A stretch of 43,477 nucleotides of DNA from Vibrio sp. 99-70-13A1 (GCF_013114625.1 NZ_VTXD01000039.1:1-43477), one strand, 5' to 3'. Shown: positions 1-8,522, counted from the stretch's first letter. Program-made: numbers and translations. Notes: generated from the sequence alone by a model not told the origin.

Positions 1-768
1 GTTTATAATAATGTTGATTGGTTAATTTTAGACTACCTAGAAGACTTTGTAACGTTAACCGATTCTCAAGAAAATGAACTAGAGAGCCGAATCAATCTAT
101 TACAGGAGTGGCATAAACACTCCGAGTTGCCGCTTTATATTGACCAAATATCCGAAATCCAGTCTCAAAAACAATCTGAAATTGATGCTGATTTTATTTT
201 GAAACAACGAAAACGACTTTCTCAACATTTCAAAACTATCGTCGAAAAACTCGCGCCAGATATTTACACTTTGTCTATGCAAATGACTGAGAAACAAGAT
301 AAAGAGTTTTTAGCGGGTTTACAGGAAAAACAAAAAGAGAGAGCAAAAGAGTTCTTATTACTTTCCGAAAGTGAAACAAGAGAACGATATGAAGATCGAA
401 TCAACAAAAGCGTAGAACGCTGGTTAGGGAATATTAGTGATTCACAAGAAGAAGTGATTCAGATGTGGGGCAGAGATTTAAAAAACACGAATTCAGGTTG
501 GTTAGACTACCAAAGTGCGATTTATGATGAAGTGTTTACACTGATGAACAATAAGTCCGATAGACATAGCTTTCAACAGACGTTGATGTCTTTGTTACTT
601 TCTCACGAGTCTTATTATTCAGCTCAGTTGAAGGCTGATATTGACTATAATGCTCAGGTTTCAGCCAATCATTTATCAGAAATTGTGTCGTTGTCATCAG
701 AAAAGCAATGGCGTTACTTTCAATCAGAATTAACAGATTTGAAAGATCTTGTGGCAGAACTCAATTAA
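1..768 (+). CDS. DUF6279 family lipoprotein, 5' end missing
   Basis: The reading frame is open from base 1 to the TAA at 766-768, so 255 C-terminal residues are present and the start lies outside the window. The first residues read VYNNVDWLILDYLEDFVTLT, followed by a mostly helical, charged region rich in Glu, Gln and Lys. The opening tryptophan/tyrosine-rich segment followed by long amphipathic helices is what I associate with DUF6279, a family of proteobacterial lipoproteins of unknown function. The expected lipoprotein signal and lipobox would be upstream and cannot be checked. A start at the TTG of 127 would discard the conserved opening, so I read the frame as continuous from base 1. No clear terminator follows; the next gene is convergent. 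The family assignment is from memory of sequence character, so it is moderate. Confidence 0.6.
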   Translation, partial: VYNNVDWLILDYLEDFVTLTDSQENELESRINLLQEWHKHSELPLYIDQISEIQSQKQSEIDADFILKQRKRLSQHFKTIVEKLAPDIYTLSMQMTEKQDKEFLAGLQEKQKERAKEFLLLSESETRERYEDRINKSVERWLGNISDSQEEVIQMWGRDLKNTNSGWLDYQSAIYDEVFTLMNNKSDRHSFQQTLMSLLLSHESYYSAQLKADIDYNAQVSANHLSEIVSLSSEKQWRYFQSELTDLKDLVAELN

Positions 769-895
769 TCCAAGAGCCATGAATATTTGGCTAAATCAAT
801 CATTGGCATTTAACTTCCGATATTTAACCTCATTGAGATCCGTTGTGTGACTGACAATTGACGACTGGCTTAACTCAATTTTTGCATTGAACAGG

Positions 896-1513
896 TTACG
901 CATTACGAAGCAAACGTGGCACAGCTGCCTTGCTTGTTTTGCCAAGTGTTTGCATTAATTTAAAGCTTGGTTGGTGTACTTGGTAAGTTGTGCTCATTTC
1001 ATGAAGCATCGCTAACCATAGCTTTGCAGTCATTTCTGAATCGGCTAACGCTCTGTGGAATACACCATCATTATCAATGTTTAAGAAACGTACGAGATCG
1101 CCTAATTTGTGGGTTGGGGATTCTTGTACTAGCCTTCGGGCAATCAGCATTGAACAAGCAAACTCACCGCTGTAACCTTTTCCAATCAAATCTAATTCAG
1201 CATCTAAAAAGCGCTTATCAAATGAAGCATTATGAGCCACTAAGCAACCGTCTTGGATGAAATCAGCAAACTCACTCATTACCTCCTCACAACTTGGCGC
1301 CGTTCTAAGCATATTATTCGTAATGCCTGTGTAGTTCTCAATAAACCCGCTCACTCTGAACCCAGGGTTCATTAACTGCTGGAAAGTGTCTGTTACTTTT
1401 CCATCCACTAGACGAACCGCACCAATTTCAATGGCTCTATCACCCATGTTTGGTGACAATCCAGTCGTTTCGAAATCGAGGACAATGACGGTGTTTGCTA
1501 AAGGTGTGGACAC
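896..1513 (-). CDS. DEDDh-type 3'-5' exonuclease (DnaQ-like)
   Basis: A 205-residue exonuclease of the DnaQ/RNase T superfamily. Exo I motif VLDFETTG sits near residues 11-18, Exo II around HNASFDKRFLDAE (about 94-106), and Exo III is HRALADSEMT with the His and Asp of the DEDDh set. These residues bind two metal ions and remove nucleotides from 3' ends. The protein is the exonuclease domain only, without polymerase, BRCT or helicase parts, and resembles the stand-alone 'PolC-type exonuclease' proteins of vibrios whose substrate is not settled. It starts with GTG at 1513 behind an AGGAG Shine-Dalgarno with about seven bases of spacing. It is not the replicative epsilon subunit dnaQ: it is too short and lacks the C-terminal polymerase-binding tail. 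The family is confident; the cellular role is unknown. Confidence 0.85.
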   Translation of the reverse strand: MSTPLANTVIVLDFETTGLSPNMGDRAIEIGAVRLVDGKVTDTFQQLMNPGFRVSGFIENYTGITNNMLRTAPSCEEVMSEFADFIQDGCLVAHNASFDKRFLDAELDLIGKGYSGEFACSMLIARRLVQESPTHKLGDLVRFLNIDNDGVFHRALADSEMTAKLWLAMLHEMSTTYQVHQPSFKLMQTLGKTSKAAVPRLLRNA

Positions 1514-1569
1514 AAAATGCTCCTAAGCTTAGAGGTAAATATTCAGTTAAATGTGAGGCTGAGGTGATG

Positions 1570-1962
1570 TTAAGTAATAACAAGCTCAGTATACCCTGTG
1601 GAAGAGTCAGGTTCTCGGGAAAACGTCAGATTGTTATAGCGGTGGATGATTAACTCTGCGGTGTGAGAAACAGTGGTACCTTCCAGTAGGTGTCCACCAA
1701 TAACATGACCGTGTTCGTCGGCTGCTGAAATATGAATATGTTGATGAGATGGCGTCAGCGTGCCCATCAATGAAACGATTTCAAAAGGGGCGACTAACGT
1801 CTTCGTGAATTCAGCGTTGGCGAGGCGAATATTGAGCTTTGATACGCAACCAACACAGGAAGCGATAGAGCCTGCTTGAAGCTGGTTATCCGTCACTAGG
1901 CGTTGGATCTCTGTTTTTAAATCTTGACCTTTGGTTAGGCGAACAGCAATGGGTGTGATCAT
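1570..1962 (-). CDS. PPC domain (DUF296) DNA-binding-like protein
   Basis: A 130-residue protein made of a single PPC/DUF296 domain, beginning MITPIAVRLTKGQDLKTEI. Typical features are the 'QAGSIASCVGCVSKLNIRLA' strand-loop region, SLMGTLTP, the metal-site-like HQHIHISAADEHGHVIGGHL segment, and GTTVSHTAELII. PPC domains form trimers and occur in bacterial stand-alone proteins and in plant AT-hook DNA-binding proteins; the bacterial role is unknown. I place the start at the ATG of 1962, preceded by TAGGTAG. A GTG further upstream at 1998 is in frame but lies inside the terminator hairpin of the upstream helicase gene, so it is unlikely. It follows the helicase on the same strand but is separated from it by that terminator, so it should have its own promoter or depend on read-through. 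Confidence 0.85.
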   Translation of the reverse strand: MITPIAVRLTKGQDLKTEIQRLVTDNQLQAGSIASCVGCVSKLNIRLANAEFTKTLVAPFEIVSLMGTLTPSHQHIHISAADEHGHVIGGHLLEGTTVSHTAELIIHRYNNLTFSREPDSSTGYTELVIT

Positions 1963-1972
1963 ATTACTACCT

Positions 1973-2004
1973 AAATTAAAGGCGAAGTGGTTAATCACTT
2001 CGCC
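1973..2004 (-). terminator. Intrinsic terminator of the RhlE-type helicase gene
   Basis: A perfect 9-bp stem, GGCGAAGTG (1981-1989) and CACTTCGCC (1996-2004), with a 6-base loop. On the minus strand TTTAATTT follows. It lies between the helicase stop at 2049 and the DUF296 gene. On the plus strand the stem is followed by TTTCTCTTTT, so it may work in both directions. Confidence 0.75.
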
Positions 2005-2010
2005 TTTCTC

Positions 2011-2044
2011 TTTTAACTTAAGACTTATTTATTTTTAACTTAAG
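2011..2044. repeat. Two direct copies of a 12-mer in the helicase 3' UTR
   Basis: TTTTAACTTAAG occurs exactly at 2011-2022 and again at 2033-2044, a 22-bp period. It fills the space between the helicase stop codon (2049) and the terminator stem (2004). Confidence 0.8.
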
Positions 2045-2048
2045 AGCC

Positions 2049-3251
2049 CTAGTCTTGTGAGCTCTGAGCATCTCTTTTGTGTTTTGGCACAAAGTTAAGT
2101 ACCGAAATTGGTACCTCTTTGCGAGGTTCAAAACCTTCAATAACGCGACGTTCAATTAAGTGACCAAGGCGTTTTTCAATGATGCACAAGTTTTTGAAGT
2201 TATCTTTTGATAAGAATGAAATCGCTTCACCAGAGGCATCAGCACGGCCAGTACGACCAATTCGATGCACATAATCATCAGCAGGGAAGGGGATGTCATA
2301 GTTCACTACTCGCGTTAGGTTATCAATATCAATACCACGCGCGGCAACACCAGTTGCAACTAGGAATTTTAAACGACCTTTTTTGAAATCCGCCAGAATT
2401 TTTTCGCGAATGGCTTGGCTTCGTCCGCTGTGGAATGCTTCTGCTTGAATACCACGCTTTTCTAGCTGAGCAACAAGTTTTGCTGCGCCATGCTTGGTTT
2501 CAATGAAGATTAGCGCTTGATCCCATTCACCATCAGTGATCATGTGGCTTAACAGTGCCGATTTACGATCTTTATCGACAGTCACTAACCATTGCTCGAT
2601 ATTCGCTTTAGACGCGTCTGTTTTGGCAATCGAGATCTCTTCAGCTTCACTGATCGCACTTTTCGCAAGAGCGCGAACTGGTGTCGACAAGGTTGCAGAG
2701 AACAGCAGGTTTTGGATGTCTTGTGGTAAGCGAGCAATGATCTTGTTGATGTCTTCAATAAAGCCCATATCCAACATGCGGTCAGCTTCATCCAGTACTA
2801 GCACTTCCACTTCATCAAAATGCACAGCTCTTTGACCATACATGTCGATAAGACGACCTGGTGTAGCGACAAGAATATCGACACCTTCAATCAGGCGATC
2901 CTTTTGGTGCTGATAAGAAACGCCGCCATACATTGCAAGTGATGTTAGGTTTAGGAATTTCGAATACTTGTTGATGTTCTGTTCAACTTGAATCGCAAGT
3001 TCACGTGTTGGCGTTAAGATCACCGCGCGAATGCGTTTTTTACGTTGAGTTTCACCTTTGCTGAGCATTTCTAAAATAGGCAGAACAAAGCTCGCCGTTT
3101 TACCTGTACCCGTCTGCGCTGCCGCAATGAGGTTTTTACCAGATAGAACGATAGGAATGGCTTTTTCTTGAATTGAAGTCGGTTTTTCGTAGCCTTGTTT
3201 AGTAACGGCTTTAACAATAGGGGAGCTTAATCCAAGTTTGGAAAATGGCAT
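2049..3251 (-). CDS. rhlE: DEAD-box ATP-dependent RNA helicase, RhlE type
   Basis: A 400-residue DEAD-box helicase that unwinds short RNA duplexes using ATP, probably in ribosome assembly or RNA turnover. All motifs are visible in order: the F-GLSSPIVKAV...GYEKPTSIQ Q-motif, AQTGTGKTA (Walker A), PTRELAIQ (Ia), GG and TPGRLID (Ib), DEADRMLDMGF (II), SATL (III), the second RecA domain with LIFIETKHGA, VATGVAARGID (V) and HRIGRTGRA (VI). The C-terminal tail is short and basic (PKHKRDAQSSQD), unlike the long RG-rich tail of the DeaD copy in this window. The RhlE-like start is MPFSKLGLS at 3251; the frame stays open to 3344, but the extra 31 residues do not resemble the family. The RhlE assignment rests on the N-terminal motif and tail. 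Other vibrio paralogues are close, so the symbol is moderate. Confidence 0.85.
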   Translation of the reverse strand: MPFSKLGLSSPIVKAVTKQGYEKPTSIQEKAIPIVLSGKNLIAAAQTGTGKTASFVLPILEMLSKGETQRKKRIRAVILTPTRELAIQVEQNINKYSKFLNLTSLAMYGGVSYQHQKDRLIEGVDILVATPGRLIDMYGQRAVHFDEVEVLVLDEADRMLDMGFIEDINKIIARLPQDIQNLLFSATLSTPVRALAKSAISEAEEISIAKTDASKANIEQWLVTVDKDRKSALLSHMITDGEWDQALIFIETKHGAAKLVAQLEKRGIQAEAFHSGRSQAIREKILADFKKGRLKFLVATGVAARGIDIDNLTRVVNYDIPFPADDYVHRIGRTGRADASGEAISFLSKDNFKNLCIIEKRLGHLIERRVIEGFEPRKEVPISVLNFVPKHKRDAQSSQD

Positions 3252-3528
3252 AGGTATCTCAACGTGTTGAATAGATGGAACTGTCTTATACGATGATAAG
3301 AAGAATGGCTGCATTCTACCATGTTGCTTTGATACCGCTAGCAATACTCGGGCTGTTCAATCAAACAAATCGATTCAATGGCCATTATGCGTCTTCTTAG
3401 CTCCCTATAATCAGAAGCCTGTTACCAAGCCATTAGATTGACTAAATTTTCAGCTTAAATACTCTCTAACCCATGCAGCACGTGCTAACCTTTTGATAGG
3501 AAAGGAGTGTTATATAGAGGATTGTTCT

Positions 3529-4311
3529 ATGGCTAAAAATAAACTGGATAAAAAGTTCTATGAAAAAGAGCTAGAACGTTTACAGGTCGAATTGGTTAAA
3601 TTACAAGAATGGGTCAAGCAAGAAGGGCTCAAAGTTATCGTGATCTTTGAGGGGCGAGACGCGGCAGGCAAAGGTGGGGTAATTAAGCGAATTACAGAAA
3701 AGCTTAACCCTCGAATTTGCCGTATTTCAGCGTTACCAGCGCCAACAGAAAAAGAAAAAACGCAGTGGTACTTTCAACGCTATGTGTCTCACCTTCCTAG
3801 TGCCGGAGAAATGGTCTTATTTGATCGCAGTTGGTATAACCGAGCCGGCGTTGAAAAAGTCATGGAGTTTTGTACCCAAGAGCAATATGAAGAGTTTCTT
3901 CGTTCTTGCCCTGAGTTCGAACGTATGTTGCAGCGTTCAGGCATTATTTTATTGAAATACTGGTTTTCTGTTTCCGATGAAGAACAAGAGAAACGCTTTT
4001 TAGAGCGTATCAACACACCGATTAAACGCTGGAAGTTTAGCCCTATGGATTTAGAGTCGCGTAACCGTTGGGCGGAGTACTCTGAAGCAAAGGATAAAAT
4101 GTTTGTTTATACTGATACTAAACAGTGCCCATGGTGGGTTGTGCCATCTGATGATAAGAAAAAGGCTCGTTTAAATTGTATCAGTCATCTTCTGGAGCAA
4201 ATTGAGTATCAGGATATTGCTTACCCAGACATAGAGTTGCCTGAAATCAACAAAGATGGCTACATCCGAGCGCCACTTGAAGAGCAGACATTTGTTCCTG
4301 AAAAATATTAA
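3529..4311 (+). CDS. ppk2: Polyphosphate kinase 2 family protein
   Basis: A 260-residue single-domain PPK2 kinase, which moves phosphate between inorganic polyphosphate and a nucleoside di- or monophosphate. It has Walker A GRDAAGKGG (residues 42-50), the family-typical ALPAPTEKEKTQWYFQRYVSHLP lid region (described, about 68-90), Walker B with LFDRSWYNRAGVE, and the lid segment SPMDLESRNRW followed by YTDT. The starting ATG at 3529 follows AGAGG with eight bases of spacing; an in-frame TTG at 3493 is weaker. It is transcribed divergently from the helicase gene and ends before a strong bidirectional terminator. The sequence alone does not say whether ADP, GDP or AMP is the preferred acceptor. 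It is not PPK1, which is a much longer, unrelated enzyme. Confidence 0.9.
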   Translation: MAKNKLDKKFYEKELERLQVELVKLQEWVKQEGLKVIVIFEGRDAAGKGGVIKRITEKLNPRICRISALPAPTEKEKTQWYFQRYVSHLPSAGEMVLFDRSWYNRAGVEKVMEFCTQEQYEEFLRSCPEFERMLQRSGIILLKYWFSVSDEEQEKRFLERINTPIKRWKFSPMDLESRNRWAEYSEAKDKMFVYTDTKQCPWWVVPSDDKKKARLNCISHLLEQIEYQDIAYPDIELPEINKDGYIRAPLEEQTFVPEKY

Positions 4312-4413
4312 GTATTAGGACTAAGGTTAGAGTTAGAGGTAAGTTAAAGCGTAGATAGAACTTCTCTATCTTTTAGTTTTATCAGCTAACACTTAACAAA
4401 TTTCACCTAACAA

Positions 4414-4450
4414 AAAATCCAGAGCTTTTAGGCTCTGGATTTTGTTTTTT
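4414..4450. terminator. Bidirectional intrinsic terminator between convergent genes
   Basis: Perfect stem ATCCAGAGC (4417-4425) with GCTCTGGAT (4432-4440), a 6-base loop, an A-run before and a T-rich run after. It serves ppk2 on the plus strand and the FAD-dependent dehydrogenase on the minus strand. A weaker AT-rich hairpin (GATAGA/TCTATC, about 4354-4370) followed by TTTTAGTTTT precedes it. Confidence 0.85.
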
Positions 4451-4463
4451 CTAGATACATCTT

Positions 4464-4503
4464 ACTGAAACTGAAACTGAAACTGAAACTGAAACTGAAA
4501 CTT
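4464..4503. repeat. Hexanucleotide tandem repeat (ACTGAA)6
   Basis: Six exact head-to-tail copies of ACTGAA plus a partial seventh. On the minus strand it begins directly after the TAA of the FAD-dependent dehydrogenase and ends shortly before the terminator. Perfect copies imply recent slippage, and the number is likely to differ among strains. Confidence 0.95.
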
Positions 4504-6139
4504 AAGCGGTTTTTGTTTCTTCAGCTTGAGCTTGTTCAACCATTGAAATGGCTAACGCTTCCGCAGCTTTAATTCCGTCGATACCTGCAGAAAGAATTCC
4601 GCCTGCGTAACCTGCGCCTTCACCTGCTGGGTAGAAACCTTTTAGGTTGATGCTTTGGAAGTCTTTACCACGCTTGATGCAAACTGGAGATGAAGTTCGA
4701 GTCTCTACACCCGTCAGCAAACCATCTTCAGAAGAGAAACCTTTGATTTTCTTTTCAAATGCAGGGATAGCTTCACGAATAGCTTCAATCGCGAAATCAG
4801 GCAGTGCTTTAGAAATATCAGTCAGTTTGATGCCTGGAGTAAATGAAGGAGCAACACCATTTTCTTTAATATCACTCGGATCGCGACCTTTTAAGAAATC
4901 ACCGATTTTCTGAGCAGGAGCGTCGTAGTTCTCACCACCAAGTACATAAGCACCCGCTTCTAATTCACGCTGTAAGCGAATACCTGCAAGTGCGTCACCT
5001 GGGTAATCACGCTCTGGGTCGATACCAACAACAATCGCACTGTTTGCATTACGCTCTGCACGAGAGTATTGGCTCATGCCATTAGTCACAACGCGTCCTT
5101 CTTCAGACGTTGCGGCTACTACCGTACCACCAGGACACATACAGAAGCTGTAAACCGTGCGACCATTCTTACAGTGGTGAACCAGCTTATAATCAGCAGC
5201 GCCAAGAATTGGGTTACCAGCATTTTTACCGAAACGAGCTTCATCAATCATGGCTTGTTTGTGCTCAATACGGAAACCTACCGAGAAAGGTTTTGCTTCC
5301 ATGTAAACACCACGGTCATTCAGCATCTCAAAAGTATCACGAGCACTGTGACCAACAGCCAACACTACGTGACGAGTTTTGATTTCTTCACCGTTTGAAA
5401 GCGTTAAACCCGTAATTTGACCGTCTTCCATATGTAAGTCATCAACACGTGTGCTAAAGCGGATTTCACCGCCAAGTGCGATAATGTTTGCACGCATTTT
5501 TTCGATCATGGTCACTAGCTTAAAAGTACCAATATGCGGCTTACTTACGAATAAAATTTCTTCCGGAGCGCCAGCTGCAACGAATTCTTCAATTACTTTA
5601 CGACCGTAATGTTTCGGATCTTTTACTTGGCTGTACAGTTTACCGTCTGAGAATGTACCCGCGCCACCTTCACCAAACTGAACATTAGATTCTGTGTTTA
5701 GTGTACGTTTACGCCAGAAACCAAACGTGTCTTTAGTACGTTCACGAACTTCTTTACCGCGCTCGACAATAATTGGGTTGAAACCCATTTGAGCTAAAAT
5801 CAAACCTGCAAACAAACCACATGGACCGAAGCCAATAACCACTGGACGCTCTTGTTGAACGGCAGGTGCTTTAGCGACGAATTTGTACGCCATGTCTGGT
5901 GTGATTTTTACATGAGGATCGCTGATGAATTCTTCAAGTAATGCATCTTCATTCTCAATTTCCACATCAAGAGTGTAGATCAGAAGGATTTTAGACTTTT
6001 TACGAGCATCATAGCCACGTTTAAAGATGTTATAAGACAGAACTTGCTCATCGCTAATACCAAGTTTTTTGGTAATAATTGCTTGAATTGCTTCTTGTTC
6101 GTGGTCTAGAGGAAGTTTAATTTCGGTTAAACGTATCAT
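4502..6139 (-). CDS. FAD-dependent NAD(P)/FAD oxidoreductase (COG2509-like)
   Basis: A 545-residue flavoprotein of the widespread, functionally uncharacterised FAD-dependent dehydrogenase group. About 95 residues of an N-terminal alpha/beta domain precede a Rossmann dinucleotide-binding loop, VVIGFGPCGLFAG, at about residues 100-112. VQFGEGGAGTFSDGKLYS and the C-terminal FYPAGEGAGYAGGILSAGIDG are typical of the family and contact FAD. The CMCPGG segment near residue 333 contains two cysteines conserved in relatives. The ATG at 6139 has only a weak Shine-Dalgarno (GAGA). It is monocistronic and convergent with ppk2. The 3' UTR consists mostly of the ACTGAA repeat. The reaction and substrate are unknown; neighbouring redox genes such as fdxA are divergent, and I infer no link from that. 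Confidence 0.85.
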   Translation of the reverse strand: MIRLTEIKLPLDHEQEAIQAIITKKLGISDEQVLSYNIFKRGYDARKKSKILLIYTLDVEIENEDALLEEFISDPHVKITPDMAYKFVAKAPAVQQERPVVIGFGPCGLFAGLILAQMGFNPIIVERGKEVRERTKDTFGFWRKRTLNTESNVQFGEGGAGTFSDGKLYSQVKDPKHYGRKVIEEFVAAGAPEEILFVSKPHIGTFKLVTMIEKMRANIIALGGEIRFSTRVDDLHMEDGQITGLTLSNGEEIKTRHVVLAVGHSARDTFEMLNDRGVYMEAKPFSVGFRIEHKQAMIDEARFGKNAGNPILGAADYKLVHHCKNGRTVYSFCMCPGGTVVAATSEEGRVVTNGMSQYSRAERNANSAIVVGIDPERDYPGDALAGIRLQRELEAGAYVLGGENYDAPAQKIGDFLKGRDPSDIKENGVAPSFTPGIKLTDISKALPDFAIEAIREAIPAFEKKIKGFSSEDGLLTGVETRTSSPVCIKRGKDFQSINLKGFYPAGEGAGYAGGILSAGIDGIKAAEALAISMVEQAQAEETKTA

Positions 6140-6383
6140 GCAGATGTCTCGTATTAATAGGTGTCTTAGCTTTGTGATTTCTAGCGATAAACAATTCGTT
6201 CATGCTGAAAGCAGCAAGGCTCACAATGGCGCGCATTTTACGTTAAGTTGATTTGTCTGTCATACTAAATTGGGAGTCGAGGGCAATTTGAGTGGATATT
6301 CATGCCACATAATGTTGAATTTTGCTTTGGGATGAGTATTATCCCCATTCTTTAATTTCTGACTAACTTAAGAGCTTTTCATC

Positions 6384-6707
6384 ATGGCGTTTGTCGTAGG
6401 CGATAATTGTATACAATGTAAATACACTGATTGTGTGGCGGTATGCCCTGCTGATGCGTTTCATGAAGGTCCGAATTTCATGGTTATTAATCCAATCGAA
6501 TGTATTGATTGCGGTCTATGTGTACCTGAATGTGATGCGCAAGCTATTTTCCAAGAAGACGAGTTACCAGAAGATCAAAAGATTTTTATTGAGGTAAATG
6601 CCGAGCTTGCTGAAATTTGGCCAGTACAAACTGAAGTGAAGCCAGCGATGGACGATGCAGATAAATGGAATGGTGTTGCAGATAAGTTGGCAATGCTAGA
6701 GAAGTAA
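6384..6707 (+). CDS. fdxA: 7Fe-8S ferredoxin FdxA
   Basis: A 107-residue ferredoxin carrying a [3Fe-4S] and a [4Fe-4S] cluster, a soluble low-potential electron carrier. Numbered without Met as in Azotobacter vinelandii ferredoxin I, the cluster cysteines are C8, C16 and C49 (3Fe) and C20, C39, C42 and C45 (4Fe), with C11 also present. The free Cys24 of the Azotobacter protein is Ala here (CPADAF). The long C-terminal tail, ELAEIWPVQTEVKPAMDDAD onwards, is characteristic of FdxA and separates it from short 2[4Fe-4S] ferredoxins. It is monocistronic, with a terminator close behind the stop. The redox partner is not visible from the context. Confidence 0.95.
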   Translation: MAFVVGDNCIQCKYTDCVAVCPADAFHEGPNFMVINPIECIDCGLCVPECDAQAIFQEDELPEDQKIFIEVNAELAEIWPVQTEVKPAMDDADKWNGVADKLAMLEK

Positions 6708-6733
6708 CCGTAATAAACGGGTTTATCATCGAT

Positions 6734-6777
6734 AAAAAAAGCGTAGTGACGAATAGTCAGTACGCTTTTTTAGTTTT
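6734..6777. terminator. Intrinsic terminator after fdxA
   Basis: AAAAAAGCGTA pairs with TACGCTTTTTT, with internal TGAC/GTCA pairing around a GAATA loop, followed by a T-rich tract. It is symmetrical enough to serve mgsA on the minus strand as well. Confidence 0.85.
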
Positions 6778-6800
6778 TGGGACTTACCAAGCTAATATCT

Positions 6801-6864
6801 TAAGAAGCTAAGAAGCTAAGAAGCTAAGAAGCTAAGAAGTTAAGAAGTTAAGAAGCTAAGAAGC
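6801..6864. repeat. Octanucleotide tandem repeat (TAAGAAGC)8
   Basis: Eight contiguous 8-mers. Copies 1-4, 7 and 8 are TAAGAAGC, and copies 5 and 6 end in T instead of C. A decayed continuation (AGAGAAGCC, AAGAAATTAAG) runs towards the mgsA stop codon. It lies between that stop (6894) and the terminator at 6734-6777. Confidence 0.95.
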
Positions 6865-6893
6865 GACATAAGAGAAGCCAAGAAATTAAGCCA

Positions 6894-7349
6894 TTAAGTT
6901 CTATCGGCTAGATAGGCTTCGTAGTCTGGAATTTCAATTGAGCTTTCTTCTTCAAGCAGAGTAGAGCTGAACAAAAAGTTGGCAGTAGCACGGTTCGTTG
7001 CCACTGGGATGTTCCAAACACTGGCGATTCTAAGTAGTGCTTTTACGTCTGGGTCATGAGGAACGGCATTTAGAGGATCCCAGAAGAAGATCATCATATC
7101 GATCTTACCTTCAGAAATAAGTGCACCAAGTTGTTGGTCGCCACCCATAGGTCCGCTGATCATGCTTTTAATTGCAAGCCCAGTATCTTTACTTAGCATA
7201 GAGCCTGTTGTGCCGGTTGCGTATAAGAAGTGGCGTTGCAGTTTTTCTTTATTCTCTTTTACCCATCTTAGTAATTCCGGCTTGCAGTTATCGTGTGCGA
7301 CTAAGGCTATATGCTTGTGTGCCGGCAAGGTACGAGTCGTTTTTTGCAT
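6894..7349 (-). CDS. mgsA: Methylglyoxal synthase
   Basis: A 151-residue cytosolic enzyme that converts dihydroxyacetone phosphate to methylglyoxal and phosphate, the entry to the methylglyoxal bypass used when phosphate is short or sugar phosphates build up. It starts much like the E. coli enzyme (TTRTLPAHKHIALVAHD) and keeps H19, the SGPMGGDQQ loop with catalytic D71, and H98 and D101 in WDPLNAVPHDPDVKALL. Residue numbers match E. coli MgsA. The ATG at 7349 follows TAGGGAAC. A 15-bp palindrome lies about 32 bases upstream of the start and is listed separately. The upstream torT is on the same strand but separated by 135 bases, so co-transcription is not obvious. Confidence 0.97.
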   Translation of the reverse strand: MQKTTRTLPAHKHIALVAHDNCKPELLRWVKENKEKLQRHFLYATGTTGSMLSKDTGLAIKSMISGPMGGDQQLGALISEGKIDMMIFFWDPLNAVPHDPDVKALLRIASVWNIPVATNRATANFLFSSTLLEEESSIEIPDYEAYLADRT

Positions 7350-7380
7350 GAATGTTCCCTAAATTATTGGTGCGTTTCTT

Positions 7381-7395
7381 ACAATTTCAAATTGT
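7381..7395. promoter_or_regulatory. 15-bp perfect palindrome upstream of mgsA
   Basis: ACAATTT-C-AAATTGT is a perfect inverted repeat around one central base, between the torT stop and the mgsA start. Its size and symmetry suit an operator for a dimeric regulator, but I recognise no named consensus. It is not followed by a convincing T-tract on the minus strand, so it is not a good terminator. Confidence 0.35.
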
Positions 7396-7484
7396 ATTGT
7401 TTTTGTTTATTTCGTTTATCGATAATTGCCAAAATTATGGCTAAAAAGTAATAGCTTAGTTAGGCTGAAACGTATATCGATCTT

Positions 7485-8522
7485 CTATTGGTTTACACTA
7501 AATTCTGGTCTAAAGGCAGAAGGCGATAAAGAGTCTGCGATGGTTTCTTTGTTTAGCGTGTCTGGCGTTAAAGACTCAATTTTAGGTGTTTCTTTTAACT
7601 GGTAAGGCTCTGAACGCAAATACTTAACAGCTTGAATCACGGATAAGCGACCTTGTTTTACCATTTTGTCTGTTGGGGCAAATAACACCTTATTACGTAA
7701 TAATCCACGATAAATCCCATGACTCAAGTAGCTGGATATTAATCCGATATCTTGCATTTTATCGGCAGCCCTCACTTCACTTATCGCGGCTTCAATCGCT
7801 ACTGCGCTGCCTACAATATATTTAATATCCGGCGTATCGATGACTTGCTGTACTAAATTTCGTTGTAGCTCTTTATCATTATCAGCCCAATAGCTTACAG
7901 CAATATTAACGTCACTAAATTCGATTGCATCATAAAAACCGGCCGCGACTGGTTTTGTTCCGCCACTGGCTTTTGGCCCCAGAAGAAGCGCAATATTCGT
8001 TTGACCAGAACCTTTAGGGTGCTTTTGAGCAAGGTATTCACCGGCTTTGTAGCCCATGACATACCAGTCCACCCCCACGACACCTTTTAAAAGCTTATTT
8101 TGTTCTTTATTTAGAGAAAGCTCGTTCACGGTGGCAAAAATAGGTGTTGTGCCTACCCAAGTATTCAAGTTGTCATAAAATACGTCTGGGGATACGGTTC
8201 CAAGTATGATGGCGTCCGCTCCCCACCGGGTACATAATTCAAGTTGCTTGGCTTGTTTCGCTTTATTTGGGTAACCACCAGCTTCTAATACTCTTAATTC
8301 AATATCCAGCTTTTCAGCTTCTGAAACCATGCCATAGTTAACGGATAGCCAGTAAGAATCTTTTAAGTGTGGATAAATCGCACAGACTTTTTCTTTGTTT
8401 GTTTCTGTTGTCGTCAGTAAAGGCGCTGCAAGTTCGGGAGATGTGGTTGAGCTAACAGCCAACACTGCCGATGGGTAAAGTATGCAAAGTAGAATAGGTA
8501 GAGCAAAACGTTTGATTAGCAT
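7485..8522 (-). CDS. torT: Periplasmic TMAO-sensing protein TorT
   Basis: A 345-residue periplasmic binding protein of the TorT family, which binds trimethylamine N-oxide and presents it to the sensor kinase TorS. From the chosen start it has a signal peptide MLIKRFALPILLCILYPSAVLA, then the mature type I periplasmic binding fold beginning near VCAIYPHLKDSYWLSVNYGM. Further family-like segments are ADAIILGTVSPD, GVVGVDWYVMGYKAGEYLA and IALLLGPKASGGTKPVAAGF. The frame stays open to 8582, but the earlier Met codons would put 14-20 extra residues before the signal peptide; ATG 8522 gives a standard leader. It is divergent from torS with 93 bases between, the usual torT/torS association. Neither torR nor the torCAD reductase genes are in the window. 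Confidence 0.9.
   Translation of the reverse strand: MLIKRFALPILLCILYPSAVLAVSSTTSPELAAPLLTTTETNKEKVCAIYPHLKDSYWLSVNYGMVSEAEKLDIELRVLEAGGYPNKAKQAKQLELCTRWGADAIILGTVSPDVFYDNLNTWVGTTPIFATVNELSLNKEQNKLLKGVVGVDWYVMGYKAGEYLAQKHPKGSGQTNIALLLGPKASGGTKPVAAGFYDAIEFSDVNIAVSYWADNDKELQRNLVQQVIDTPDIKYIVGSAVAIEAAISEVRAADKMQDIGLISSYLSHGIYRGLLRNKVLFAPTDKMVKQGRLSVIQAVKYLRSEPYQLKETPKIESLTPDTLNKETIADSLSPSAFRPEFSVNQ

Noticed and set aside
1963..1998. GTG start for the DUF296 protein
   Set aside because: It falls inside the terminator hairpin of the upstream helicase gene, whereas ATG 1962 has a Shine-Dalgarno.
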